From: Bacillota bacterium
GTDB lineage: Bacteria > Bacillota > Clostridia > Christensenellales > Aristaeellaceae
Assembly (NCBI GenBank): GCA_023416585.1
Contig: JAEZHM010000081.1
Span: 124,001-188,000, forward strand
Direction: 5' to 3'
Length of the DNA: 64,000 nt
The first letter of the stretch is position 1. Every line of letters begins with the position of its first letter. The notes beneath the pieces were generated by a model that saw only the letters and a program-made list of their open reading frames with translations, was not told the origin of the DNA and made no database searches. Of this stretch, positions 1 through 7,355 are shown piece by piece. A program made the translations under genes and the position numbers.

Positions 1-1
1 C

Positions 2-364
2 ATCAGCCGGCTTCGTACCATAGGCAGACATAAAGCTGTGGAGCAGCCTGATTTCTCTTTGGTTGAATTGGCGGAACAAAAGAAGGTTATGTTTCAGGCG
101 ATTATGGAGTTGCCTGCAAAGCAAAAAGAAGTCTTGCTTTTATCCCACTATCAGGATATGGCCATAGAGTATGTAGATGCGATCCTTCACCTTTCCAAAT
201 CCATTGTACAATACAGGCTGAAAACAGCAATAGAAAAGATACGGTCGAAACTAGCTTTTATTTGCTTCTACGAGAAATACTGGCAAGAAATCACCAGTAT
301 TTCCCGTCTATATATTGTCAGGATGCTTGCGGTTTATCAGGATGATAAGTCAATGGCGTTTTGA
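2..364 (+). CDS. ECF-like sigma-70 factor, C-terminal part (5' end outside window)
   Basis: The reading frame is open from base 2, so the gene begins upstream; the GTG at 38 is probably internal. The visible part resembles sigma-70 region 4: a helix around LPAKQKEVLLLSHYQD followed by a helix-turn-helix ending in LHLSKSIVQYRLKTAIEKIR, the segment that contacts the -35 element. Region 2, which would confirm the class, is not in the window. A short tail rich in aromatic residues follows. The stop codon lies 35 bases before the start of the SH3-domain gene on the same strand, so the two may be co-transcribed. Assignment to the ECF/SigZ-like group is inference from region 4 alone. Confidence 0.75.
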   Translation: MSRLRTIGRHKAVEQPDFSLVELAEQKKVMFQAIMELPAKQKEVLLLSHYQDMAIEYVDAILHLSKSIVQYRLKTAIEKIRSKLAFICFYEKYWQEITSISRLYIVRMLAVYQDDKSMAF

Positions 365-399
365 CTAAGCCGCATTTGATATGGGGAAGGGAGTATACC

Positions 400-1365
400 A
401 TGAAAAAGAAAATTATTTCGTTGATTCTGCTATTTGCCTTGATGGCATGTGTAAGCAATGGTCTGGCGCTTGGAACTGACTATGGGACAGCTATTGTTGA
501 TGGACAGAATGCAGACCGGGTCCATCTTAGAGTTAGCGCATCCTCAGGATCAAATTCGATGGGCCTTTACTTCACAGGCACAGAGGTCCAGTGCAAATCT
601 GACCCTAAAGAAGAATGGGTGAAGGTCACTATTGGCAGCCAGACGGGATACATGAAATCCGAGTTTTTGTACCGGGGGACAAATCCGGGCAGCGTCCGGT
701 CCAAACAGCCGACGGCGACGGTGAGTAACATAAAGGCGGGCAGCTGGGTAAACTTGCGCTCCGAACCATCTCTTCGCGGGGCGGTTGCAGGAAAAGTCTA
801 TAAAGGCAATAAAGTCACTGTACTTGGTGAGACCGCCAGCAACTGGTACTATATCAAGACAGGCAGTCAATACGGATATATGATGTCTGGCTATCTGTCG
901 GTCAGCAAATCATCTGCGAATACGCCGGAAAACTATGGAACGGCTGTTATAGACGGTCGGAATTCAGACCGTGTCCATTTAAGAGTTAGCGCATCCTCAG
1001 GATCAAGTTCGTTGGGCCTTTACTTCACGGGCACAAAGGTACTGTGTAAATCTGACCCTGACAAAGATTGGGTGAAGGTTATTGTCGGCAGCCAGACGGG
1101 TTACATGAAATCCGAGTATTTGTATCGTGGATCCAATCCAAGTAGTGTCCGTCCCAAACAGCCGACAGCGATGGTGAAAAACATAAAGGCGGGCAGCTGG
1201 GTAAACTTGCGTGGCGAACCAACCCTTCGTGGAGCAGTCGCGGGAAAAATCTATAAAGGGGATGTGGTCACTGTACTCGGTGAGACCGTCAGCAACTGGT
1301 ACTATGTTAAGGCAGACGATCAATACGGATATATCATGTCTGACTATCTGTCCATTGGATCATAA
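400..1365 (+). CDS. Exported SH3-domain protein with internal duplication
   Basis: The ATG at 400 is chosen because a GGGGAAGGGA ribosome binding site precedes it and because a typical signal peptide starts there (KKK, hydrophobic core, cleavage near residue 24). The mature part has four bacterial SH3-like modules arranged as two near-identical halves, each pairing a VHLRVSASSGS module with a WVNLRSEPSLRG module. The second motif is the usual NLRxxPs signature of SH3b domains, which in other proteins bind peptidoglycan or target it. No catalytic domain is present, so a wall-binding or sensing role is inferred. It follows a sigma-factor gene and a clear terminator lies downstream. Confidence 0.9.
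   Translation: MKKKIISLILLFALMACVSNGLALGTDYGTAIVDGQNADRVHLRVSASSGSNSMGLYFTGTEVQCKSDPKEEWVKVTIGSQTGYMKSEFLYRGTNPGSVRSKQPTATVSNIKAGSWVNLRSEPSLRGAVAGKVYKGNKVTVLGETASNWYYIKTGSQYGYMMSGYLSVSKSSANTPENYGTAVIDGRNSDRVHLRVSASSGSSSLGLYFTGTKVLCKSDPDKDWVKVIVGSQTGYMKSEYLYRGSNPSSVRPKQPTAMVKNIKAGSWVNLRGEPTLRGAVAGKIYKGDVVTVLGETVSNWYYVKADDQYGYIMSDYLSIGS
481..1362 (+). repeat. In-gene tandem duplication, period 453 bp
   Basis: The SH3-domain gene repeats itself with a period of 453 bases (151 codons): the copy beginning at 481 restarts at 934. Long nucleotide stretches are identical or nearly so, for example around the codons for HLRVSASSGS and AGSWVNLR, so the duplication is recent or kept alike by gene conversion. 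Differences are mostly single codons. Confidence 0.92.
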
Positions 1366-1443
1366 CCCCAGGGCTCTTTCATGCGGTGGCTATAAGACTG
1401 CCAGCTATTCGCATTCGTGCACCTTTTAGAAATAATATATATA

Positions 1444-1481
1444 AAGGCACCGTTTCGCAAAGCCGAAGCGGCGCCTTTTTT
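1444..1481 (+). terminator. Intrinsic terminator after SH3-domain gene
   Basis: A 14-bp stem (1444-1457 with 1464-1477, one mismatch and one G-U pair) with a six-base loop is followed by a T run. It lies 80 bases after the SH3 gene stop and before the oppositely oriented L,D-transpeptidase gene. Confidence 0.9.
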
Positions 1482-1520
1482 CATGTGGTAATAAAAAACA
1501 AGGAGAACATATGTGGTTGA

Positions 1521-2663
1521 TTATCTGTGCGCCGCGTTGATCTCTTCAATTTGAGCGACCCTGATTACCGGCCCGCATGCTGCGCACGGGTCCAAATCAG
1601 CGTACTTAGAACTTTCCAGCTCACCGTATGTGAAGGCTGTCAGGGGCAGGTACTTCTCCCGCACATCCGGGCAGTCAGCGACGCTGTGGTAATACTGCCC
1701 GCCAACCGGATTGTGATATAAAGGTGTATTGCTGCCTGGTATGGGAAGCTGCCGGCCTTTGTAATCCTCCCAAATGAGCACTTTCGTGTTCACCTTAAGG
1801 TTTTTCCAAAGCCAGGCCATATTGACGCTGTCAGGATTCTTCTTGCGCTGTACGCGAACGCAGCCATGGCTTGCCTTGAAACCAAGCTTAGGTTCGGTTT
1901 TTTCGAAGTATTTGCTGCCGTCGGCGGCGATCACATAAGGTACCTGATGAATATAATTGCCATTGTTGAAACGCAAACCCATATCACAAAGCAAATTCTC
2001 GGCCGGAAACTGCCCCACCCTGCTTACAATCAGATATTCCCCAGCCTGTGTTTCATTGTACGGCTGTTTTTCATTGGGCAAGCCTGTGGAGATGAGCAAG
2101 CTTGTAAGCAGCTTTCCTTCGGAAAAAACATACATCCTCTGGGTCAGTTTATCAATCACCAGACCGTATTTGGAATATGGTTTTTTCTCTTCCAGGAGCT
2201 TTGTTTCAACATATCCCTGTACCATTTCGCCCCAAACTTTTACCTTGCTGCCCGAGAATGAGCTGGAGTATGCTTCCACAAGGCTCCAGCCGCTGTCCAG
2301 TTCATCAAGTACACGCACGCCTTGAGAAGCATAGGTTATTTCGCCAACTGGGTCGGCCTCTTTATCCGGCTGGGCGCGCAGCTTATAGGCTTGCCTTTCA
2401 TTCCCCTTTAGAACAGTAATAGGCTGCATCAGCACTTTCCAAATGTCTGCTTCATTGCTTATGTCTATTGGCAGCGTCCAGTAATTTGCTTCATCCATCA
2501 TCGGTTCATAGGGGCTGAAGGAAGCGGGGGATATGGAACCGTCCACGCTGTTGGGCTCATTCGCATTATGAGAATCAGATATGTTCCCCATGTGGGCTGG
2601 GCTGGATAGGCAAATAAGGATAGCAGTAATTATGAAGGAAATCAACCGTTGCATTTTTCTCAT
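1521..2663 (-). CDS. L,D-transpeptidase (YkuD domain) with N-terminal SH3-like region and Cys-rich tail
   Basis: An N-terminal signal peptide is followed by an SH3-like segment and then a YkuD catalytic domain. The active-site motif SHGCVRV is intact, with Cys268 as nucleophile, so the enzyme should form 3-3 cross-links or attach proteins to peptidoglycan outside the membrane. After the YkuD domain there is a tail of about 70 residues with the pattern PVGGQYYHSVADCP...YLPLT...DPCAACGP. That tail occurs in other Firmicute proteins and its three cysteines and histidine could bind a metal (inference). The start is supported by a GGAGGT site seven bases upstream. The gene stands alone, flanked by a terminator on one side and the MATE gene on the other. 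Confidence 0.92.
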   Translation of the reverse strand: MRKMQRLISFIITAILICLSSPAHMGNISDSHNANEPNSVDGSISPASFSPYEPMMDEANYWTLPIDISNEADIWKVLMQPITVLKGNERQAYKLRAQPDKEADPVGEITYASQGVRVLDELDSGWSLVEAYSSSFSGSKVKVWGEMVQGYVETKLLEEKKPYSKYGLVIDKLTQRMYVFSEGKLLTSLLISTGLPNEKQPYNETQAGEYLIVSRVGQFPAENLLCDMGLRFNNGNYIHQVPYVIAADGSKYFEKTEPKLGFKASHGCVRVQRKKNPDSVNMAWLWKNLKVNTKVLIWEDYKGRQLPIPGSNTPLYHNPVGGQYYHSVADCPDVREKYLPLTAFTYGELESSKYADLDPCAACGPVIRVAQIEEINAAHR

Positions 2664-2672
2664 GATAGACCT

Positions 2673-2751
2673 CCGGAAGCATATGCCTAATTATATCAAT
2701 ATTTGGTATATGATTACAATGAATCAATTGTAAAATCAAATATGCTTCCGG
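2673..2751 (-). promoter_or_regulatory. Promoter region of L,D-transpeptidase gene with 12-bp inverted repeat
   Basis: A TATAAT box on the minus strand lies at 2690-2695. It sits between two perfect 12-bp inverted arms (2673-2684 and 2740-2751, CCGGAAGCATAT and its complement) 55 bases apart. The inner arm overlaps the GGAGG ribosome binding site. A looping repressor site or chance are both possible; no good -35 hexamer was found. Confidence 0.4.
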
Positions 2752-2794
2752 CAATCTCTCTCTGATTGCTCAAATGCCATTGGTTATGAACCGG

Positions 2795-4186
2795 TTAGGA
2801 GATATTCTGAGCAGCGTAGGATGCTTGCGCCTCCGGGGCGCCTTGCCTGCGGACCTTTTTCCTTGTGTAAAGGAAAATGCCTACATGGCCAAGCCCTGTC
2901 AGCGCCCAAGTAACCGGGTAGCATGCAAAGAGCACGATGATTGTGGGGGACCAGGCAAAAACCGTTGCCAACCAGACAATGCGCATAAGGCAGGCGCCTA
3001 TCAGCGTGCATAGCATGGGCAGCAAGGAAAATCCCATACCGCGTATCAAACCTGGATACACGTTCATCATGCCGCAGGTAAAATATGCGATCATCATGAC
3101 GTTTAAGCGCTGTATACCAAGGTTAATGACTTCCGGATCCGATGTATACAAGCCAATCAGTGGCCTGCCCAGGAGCATTGTCAATCCGCCCAGCAGGATC
3201 CAGGTGGCGAAGATCAGCACTGTGCACACCTTAGCGATGGTATCGATCCTGTCATATTTCTTTGCGCCCATATTCTGTCCGGTGAAGGATATGGCCGCAT
3301 TATAGTAAGCATTCATTGCGGTGCCTACAAAACCTTCCACATTGCCTGCGGCGGAGCTGGCAGCCACCATGGTGGAACCGAAAAGGTTGACGGCTGATTG
3401 GATCAGTACATTGGAAATGGAAAAAAGCAAGCCCTGCAACCCCGCAGGCAGGCCGATCTTCACAATCGCCTTCAGTTTCCTTGAATCAATGCGCATCTTG
3501 CTGGGGATGAACCGTATGGCGCCGTCGCACCTGTAAAGGCAGATCATGATCAGAACTACCGACAGGTACTGGGAAATGATCGTCGCCCATGCCACGCCGT
3601 CCACGCTCATATGCAGGACGATCACGAAGAACAGGTTCAAAAACACGTTCAAAATACCGGCAAGCACCAGATAATACATCGGGTGGCGGCTGTCGCCCAC
3701 GGCGCGCAGGATGGCTGAGCCGAAATTATATACCATGCTGGCGGGCAGGCCCATAAAATAGATCTTCATGTATAATTCCGACAGGTCGATAATATCCGAC
3801 GGCGTTCCCATCAAAATAAGCAGCGGTTTGCAAAGTACAGAACCCGCCACCATAACGATCAGGCCGCCGATAATGCTGATAGCGATGGATGTATGAACGG
3901 ACCGGCTCACATCGTCCGGTTTATTGGCGCCATAGTCCTGTGCTACGATAACGCTTGTGCCGACTGACAAGCCCATAAACAAGTTGATGATGAGGTTGAT
4001 AAGCGCGCCTGTTGCACCAACCGCAGCCAGTGCCCTGCTGCCCGAAAACCGCCCGACAACGATCATATCAGCTGCGTTGAAAAGAAGCTGCAGCAAGTTC
4101 ATTGCCATTATGGGCAGGGAAAAGATCAATATTTTTTTGAAAAGCGGGCCGTTGCACATATCCATGTCATGATTCCGTGAGGCCAT
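2795..4186 (-). CDS. MATE family multidrug/toxin efflux transporter
   Basis: The protein is 463 residues with about twelve hydrophobic segments, the usual MATE length. The N-terminal part (GPLFKKILIFSLPIMAMNLLQLLFNAADMIVVGRFSG) is the typical MatE opening, followed by the AAVGATGALINLIINLFMGLSVG segment; the second half repeats the fold. Such proteins export cationic drugs, toxins or metabolites using a Na+ or H+ gradient across the cytoplasmic membrane. The substrate cannot be told from sequence. A GGAAGCGG site precedes the ATG at 4186. The leader contains a promoter and an intrinsic terminator, suggesting regulated read-through. The C-terminus (KKVRRQGAPEAQASYAAQNIS) is a short charged tail. 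Confidence 0.95.
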   Translation of the reverse strand: MASRNHDMDMCNGPLFKKILIFSLPIMAMNLLQLLFNAADMIVVGRFSGSRALAAVGATGALINLIINLFMGLSVGTSVIVAQDYGANKPDDVSRSVHTSIAISIIGGLIVMVAGSVLCKPLLILMGTPSDIIDLSELYMKIYFMGLPASMVYNFGSAILRAVGDSRHPMYYLVLAGILNVFLNLFFVIVLHMSVDGVAWATIISQYLSVVLIMICLYRCDGAIRFIPSKMRIDSRKLKAIVKIGLPAGLQGLLFSISNVLIQSAVNLFGSTMVAASSAAGNVEGFVGTAMNAYYNAAISFTGQNMGAKKYDRIDTIAKVCTVLIFATWILLGGLTMLLGRPLIGLYTSDPEVINLGIQRLNVMMIAYFTCGMMNVYPGLIRGMGFSLLPMLCTLIGACLMRIVWLATVFAWSPTIIVLFACYPVTWALTGLGHVGIFLYTRKKVRRQGAPEAQASYAAQNIS

Positions 4187-4230
4187 AAGAATAACCGCTT
4201 CCTTTGTCTATATAAAAAGTGCGATATAAA

Positions 4231-4254
4231 AAGGCTCGTAAATGTTTGAGCCTT
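4231..4254 (-). terminator. Intrinsic terminator inside the MATE leader (attenuator candidate)
   Basis: On the minus strand AAGGCTC (4254-4248) pairs perfectly with GAGCCTT (4237-4231) and is followed by a TTTTTA run. It lies between the predicted promoter (4279-4307) and the MATE start at 4186, so transcription must pass it to reach the gene. A possible 30-codon leader reading frame starting with the ATG at 4259 runs across the stem and stops inside the MATE start region; its ribosome binding site is weak. Confidence 0.65.
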
Positions 4255-4278
4255 CTCATGGAATCCGTACCGGCGCTT

Positions 4279-4307
4279 ATTATATCATATAATGCGAAAG
4301 ATGCAAA
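4279..4307 (-). promoter_or_regulatory. Promoter of MATE gene
   Basis: Minus-strand TATAAT at 4279-4284 and TTTGCA at 4302-4307, spaced 17 bases. The start site would be near 4272, giving an 86-base leader that carries the attenuator-like hairpin. Confidence 0.6.
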
Positions 4308-4342
4308 ACAATGCGCACCGGTCAAAGTTTGGCCGGTGCGCA
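4306..4342 (-). terminator. Terminator after the 541-residue exported protein gene
   Basis: A perfect 10-bp GC-rich stem (4333-4342 with 4312-4321) lies 18 bases past the stop codon, followed on the minus strand by the T-rich TTGTTTTG. Confidence 0.75.
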
Positions 4343-4360
4343 AGGTATCGTTAGCTTATT

Positions 4361-5986
4361 TCAGTTGACGGCGGGGGTGCCGGTAACTAGTGCCAGAACC
4401 GATTCGGGCAGGTACTGCATGGCGCCCATCAGGCTGGTCATAGCCGTCTGCAAAGCTGTCTGAGACCAGGCGGTGAGTTCTTCCATGGTCATTTTGCCCA
4501 AACGCACGTTGTCGGAGGGAACTTTGGGGTAAGCTACAGGATCACCCGATACGGTGGATGTATGGATGGTCAGCGCAGATCCTTCCATGCCGGTCATTGC
4601 TACAGTTAGGACTTCATCGGTCTTTACATCCTTGCCGTCGAAAGTGGAAGCGGATTTGTTGTCCAGGGTAACGCCAATAGGCATACCGCCGGCGTTTACG
4701 TTGATGCCCAGCTTCCAAGTGTCGTCCGCGGTGGTTTCGGTAGCCTTTTCTTCGCCGGTGAACTCAAGGGCAAGCGAGAAGGATTCGGTTCCGTTTTCAG
4801 TTGCGCCGGCCTCCAGCTTCCAGGCTTTTGCGGCAGCAGGTGAACCGTCTTTAGGCGCTTTGTCGCTGAAAGCCAGGCGGAAAGAATCGGCTGTTGTACC
4901 CGCATCGAGCGTAAACAGGCTGGTCACATCAGAACCTTCCGTTTTGCTGTAGATGCCTATAAGGAAGCTGAAGTCACCGTCCGTATCACCGGTGCCTGCG
5001 AACTGGCCTTTGATTTCTATGGCAGGGGTATTGCCCTTGTCATCCGCCAATATGGTGAGGGTGACGGGCTGCTTCATGGAAGGAGCGGCTTCCTTTGCAA
5101 AAGATGTGGGCATATCCTTGATCCCCTGAAGAAGCATGGCCTTATCTTCGTCTTTCAGCTGGTTTGTACCGGCGGAGGCGGAAGAAAGGAAGCTTATGAG
5201 GGCATTGAAATTGTCTTCTTTGGATGCCCAGTCGGATACGATCTGCAAAAGTTGCTGAATCTGTTCAGCACTGATGCTGAATACCTGCTGAGTGGTTGCG
5301 GTGTCGTGCTTTTCGCTTTCAAAGGTTCCTGTGGTCGTTTTGGGGGTGGACATGATGCCGGTTGCCCAGGTGCTAATGGGAGTGATCAAGTCAGCTTGCA
5401 GGCTTTCCTGATTGAACTCCGGCAGTTTGAAGGGCATCGCGATGCCTGTTGTACCGGTACCGGATGTTTTGGCAGTGATGATGCCCGTAATCATGGACTT
5501 GTAGCTATCCAGCTGGGACTTAAGCTCTGCAAGCGCATCGGCAGCCATCCCGGATTTCTCCGCTTCATTTATGGCTGCGTCGGACAAGGTGAAATAAAGC
5601 TGCGCAAACTCTTCCGGGGTGAAAGACAAAACGCTGTCTCCCAGCAGGCTGCTCATGAGGTGGAACTCTTCACCTTGTTTAAGGGCTGTGAAGGACAGGG
5701 CCGGCTGATCCTGCAAAAGCATGGAAAAGGAGCCCAGGGAGTTCTCGCCGTCTTTCTGGCTGGTGGTCTTGAAGCTCAGGGTTTTGAGAACATCTGCGAC
5801 CATGCTCAGGGAAGGATCCTGGGAAAGAAGGTCTCCGGGGACAAAGGTTACGGTGGTATTCAAGCTGCGGCCTGCATCCAGTGCCTTTTGTTCAAAGGCT
5901 TTAGCGGCGCTTTCTCCCAAGGACAGGGAGGGCACCAGCAAAAGCGCCAAGGCCATGACAAGTGCGGTTATTTTACGAAGATTCAT
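4361..5986 (-). CDS. Large exported protein of unknown function
   Basis: A GAAAGGAG site precedes the ATG. The first 24 residues are a clear signal peptide ending LGESAAKA, with no lipobox cysteine. The mature protein is about 515 residues, rich in Ala, Ser, Thr and acidic residues and nearly cysteine-free. The second half contains alternating beta-like stretches such as KQPVTLTILADDKGNTPAIEIKG and EKATETTADDTWKLGINV, which would fit an outer-surface or periplasmic beta-rich fold. I do not recognise the family. It is a single-gene unit between a terminator downstream and the molybdenum hydroxylase operon, which ends 72 bases upstream, and gives no functional clue. Confidence 0.85.
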   Translation of the reverse strand: MNLRKITALVMALALLLVPSLSLGESAAKAFEQKALDAGRSLNTTVTFVPGDLLSQDPSLSMVADVLKTLSFKTTSQKDGENSLGSFSMLLQDQPALSFTALKQGEEFHLMSSLLGDSVLSFTPEEFAQLYFTLSDAAINEAEKSGMAADALAELKSQLDSYKSMITGIITAKTSGTGTTGIAMPFKLPEFNQESLQADLITPISTWATGIMSTPKTTTGTFESEKHDTATTQQVFSISAEQIQQLLQIVSDWASKEDNFNALISFLSSASAGTNQLKDEDKAMLLQGIKDMPTSFAKEAAPSMKQPVTLTILADDKGNTPAIEIKGQFAGTGDTDGDFSFLIGIYSKTEGSDVTSLFTLDAGTTADSFRLAFSDKAPKDGSPAAAKAWKLEAGATENGTESFSLALEFTGEEKATETTADDTWKLGINVNAGGMPIGVTLDNKSASTFDGKDVKTDEVLTVAMTGMEGSALTIHTSTVSGDPVAYPKVPSDNVRLGKMTMEELTAWSQTALQTAMTSLMGAMQYLPESVLALVTGTPAVN

Positions 5987-6057
5987 AGGAAACTCCTTTC
6001 ATTATTATCCAGCAATCAGGTACGAATTTATTATATATGGAAATTTGATCTTTGTCA

Positions 6058-6528
6058 TCATTGTATTTTACGAATGACGGATCTTATTGCTTGACTGATT
6101 TCTTCATAGCATGTGCAGCGGCATATGTTGGATTGCATCCAGGCGTCTACGGCATCGTCGTCAGGATTTGGATAATGGTACAAAAGCGCGTGTGCATTCA
6201 TGATAAAACCCGGCGTGCAGTAACCGCACTGCATGGCGAAAAAGTCGGCAAAGGCTACTTGAAGGGATGTGTTTTGCAATCCCTCCACGGTGAAGATTTC
6301 GTGGCCGGGCGCTTCCACCGCCAGGCATAGGCAGGATTTCATGGGCCATCCGTCCATGATTACGGTGCAGGAACCGCAATCCCCGTTCTCACAGCCGGGC
6401 TTGCATCCTGTATAACCCAGGGTATCCCGCAGCACATCCAGCAATGTCTGATTGGGATAAACAGCCGTTTCTACAGGCTGGCCGTTGATTGCAAGGGTAA
6501 TGAGCGTTTTTCCGTCTATGCGCCTCAT
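6058..6528 (-). CDS. Molybdenum hydroxylase, 2Fe-2S subunit (xanthine dehydrogenase family)
   Basis: This 156-residue protein has the two domains of the family's small subunit: an N-terminal plant-ferredoxin-like domain with the motif GCKPGCENGDCGSC plus a further Cys, and a C-terminal helical domain with CGYC and CRC motifs. Together they hold two 2Fe-2S clusters that pass electrons from molybdenum to FAD. Its ATG overlaps the stop of the FAD subunit gene by the four bases ATGA, which shows translational coupling. It is the last gene of the operon. Length and all eight cluster cysteines look normal. Confidence 0.95.
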   Translation of the reverse strand: MRRIDGKTLITLAINGQPVETAVYPNQTLLDVLRDTLGYTGCKPGCENGDCGSCTVIMDGWPMKSCLCLAVEAPGHEIFTVEGLQNTSLQVAFADFFAMQCGYCTPGFIMNAHALLYHYPNPDDDAVDAWMQSNICRCTCYEEISQAIRSVIRKIQ

Positions 6529-7355
6529 ACTGCAATCCCTCCAAGCCTTTCCGCTGCATCATTCAACGCCCCTTCCAGCCTGAAAAGACGGTATTCCGCA
6601 GAGCCCGAAGCGTCGCCCAAGGGTTCTTCCTTCATCTGGCTGCGAAGCTGGCAAGTTAGATTTTCGGGATCAGAACCGGCACCGGCCATTGGAAAATGAA
6701 AGCGGATGGGGTAACGGTATAAACCGCTGACCGCCGCTTCCATTACACCCTCTTTTTGTATGGCTGCCAGCGTGAAAAGGGGATAGCCGATTTTTTCGCT
6801 TACCACATGCTTTGCATGCACAAAAGGCAAACCGGCATAAAGCATATCGAAGGAAAAGCGAACGAAGAATTCACCCGGCTTCAGGGTGAGCATGGGGGTA
6901 AGCAGCGCGTTCAGGGAAGCGGTTCTCATTCCTTCCGGCCCATATAGCTCCGCCTTGGCATCAGAGAGCATAAGCGCAAGCATGGCTTCATGGTAGATGA
7001 CTGTTCCCGCAATGTTTCCGCCCAGGGTAATCTTGCATTGGGCGGTATGGTCCGCCACACGCTGGCAGCACTTGGTAAGCAACGGAAAGGTGTTCCAGCA
7101 AGCCACATCGTTCAATGTTTCCGCAGCGCCAATGTTCAAAAGATTGTTTTCCTTTCCGAACCCTTTCATTTCGGGTATGCGTTTTAAATCAATCACCGCG
7201 TCAAAGCGGAGGCTGCCAACGCGCCCCATGGTGATGATCTCCGTTCCGCCTGTGTAGTACAGGGGCGTAAGGCTGCGGCTTGCATAGTCTGTGTAAACAT
7301 CCGCCGCTTCTTGAAGCGTTTCCGGAGCGATATAGGCAAAGGAGAAAGGGATCAT
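6525..7355 (-). CDS. Molybdenum hydroxylase, FAD-binding subunit
   Basis: The 276-residue protein matches the CoxM/XdhB FAD-binding subunit: TGGTEI near residue 40 and TLGGNIAG near residue 115 are the two pyrophosphate-contact motifs, and the C-terminal domain follows. It takes electrons from the 2Fe-2S subunit and hands them to NAD or another acceptor. The ATG at 7355 is preferred to the one at 7361 because GGAGG is then seven bases away and the start overlaps the upstream stop as ATGA. Overlaps on both sides tie the three subunits into one operon. Confidence 0.94.
   Translation of the reverse strand: MIPFSFAYIAPETLQEAADVYTDYASRSLTPLYYTGGTEIITMGRVGSLRFDAVIDLKRIPEMKGFGKENNLLNIGAAETLNDVACWNTFPLLTKCCQRVADHTAQCKITLGGNIAGTVIYHEAMLALMLSDAKAELYGPEGMRTASLNALLTPMLTLKPGEFFVRFSFDMLYAGLPFVHAKHVVSEKIGYPLFTLAAIQKEGVMEAAVSGLYRYPIRFHFPMAGAGSDPENLTCQLRSQMKEEPLGDASGSAEYRLFRLEGALNDAAERLGGIAV

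Noticed and set aside
550..1323. Two 106-codon minus-strand frames with similar proteins (550-870 and 1003-1323)
   Set aside because: They are the antisense shadows of the two halves of the duplicated SH3 gene; their similarity comes from that duplication.
5252..6094. 280-codon plus-strand frame
   Set aside because: Antisense to the exported-protein gene, which has a signal peptide and ribosome binding site; the antisense protein has no recognisable features.
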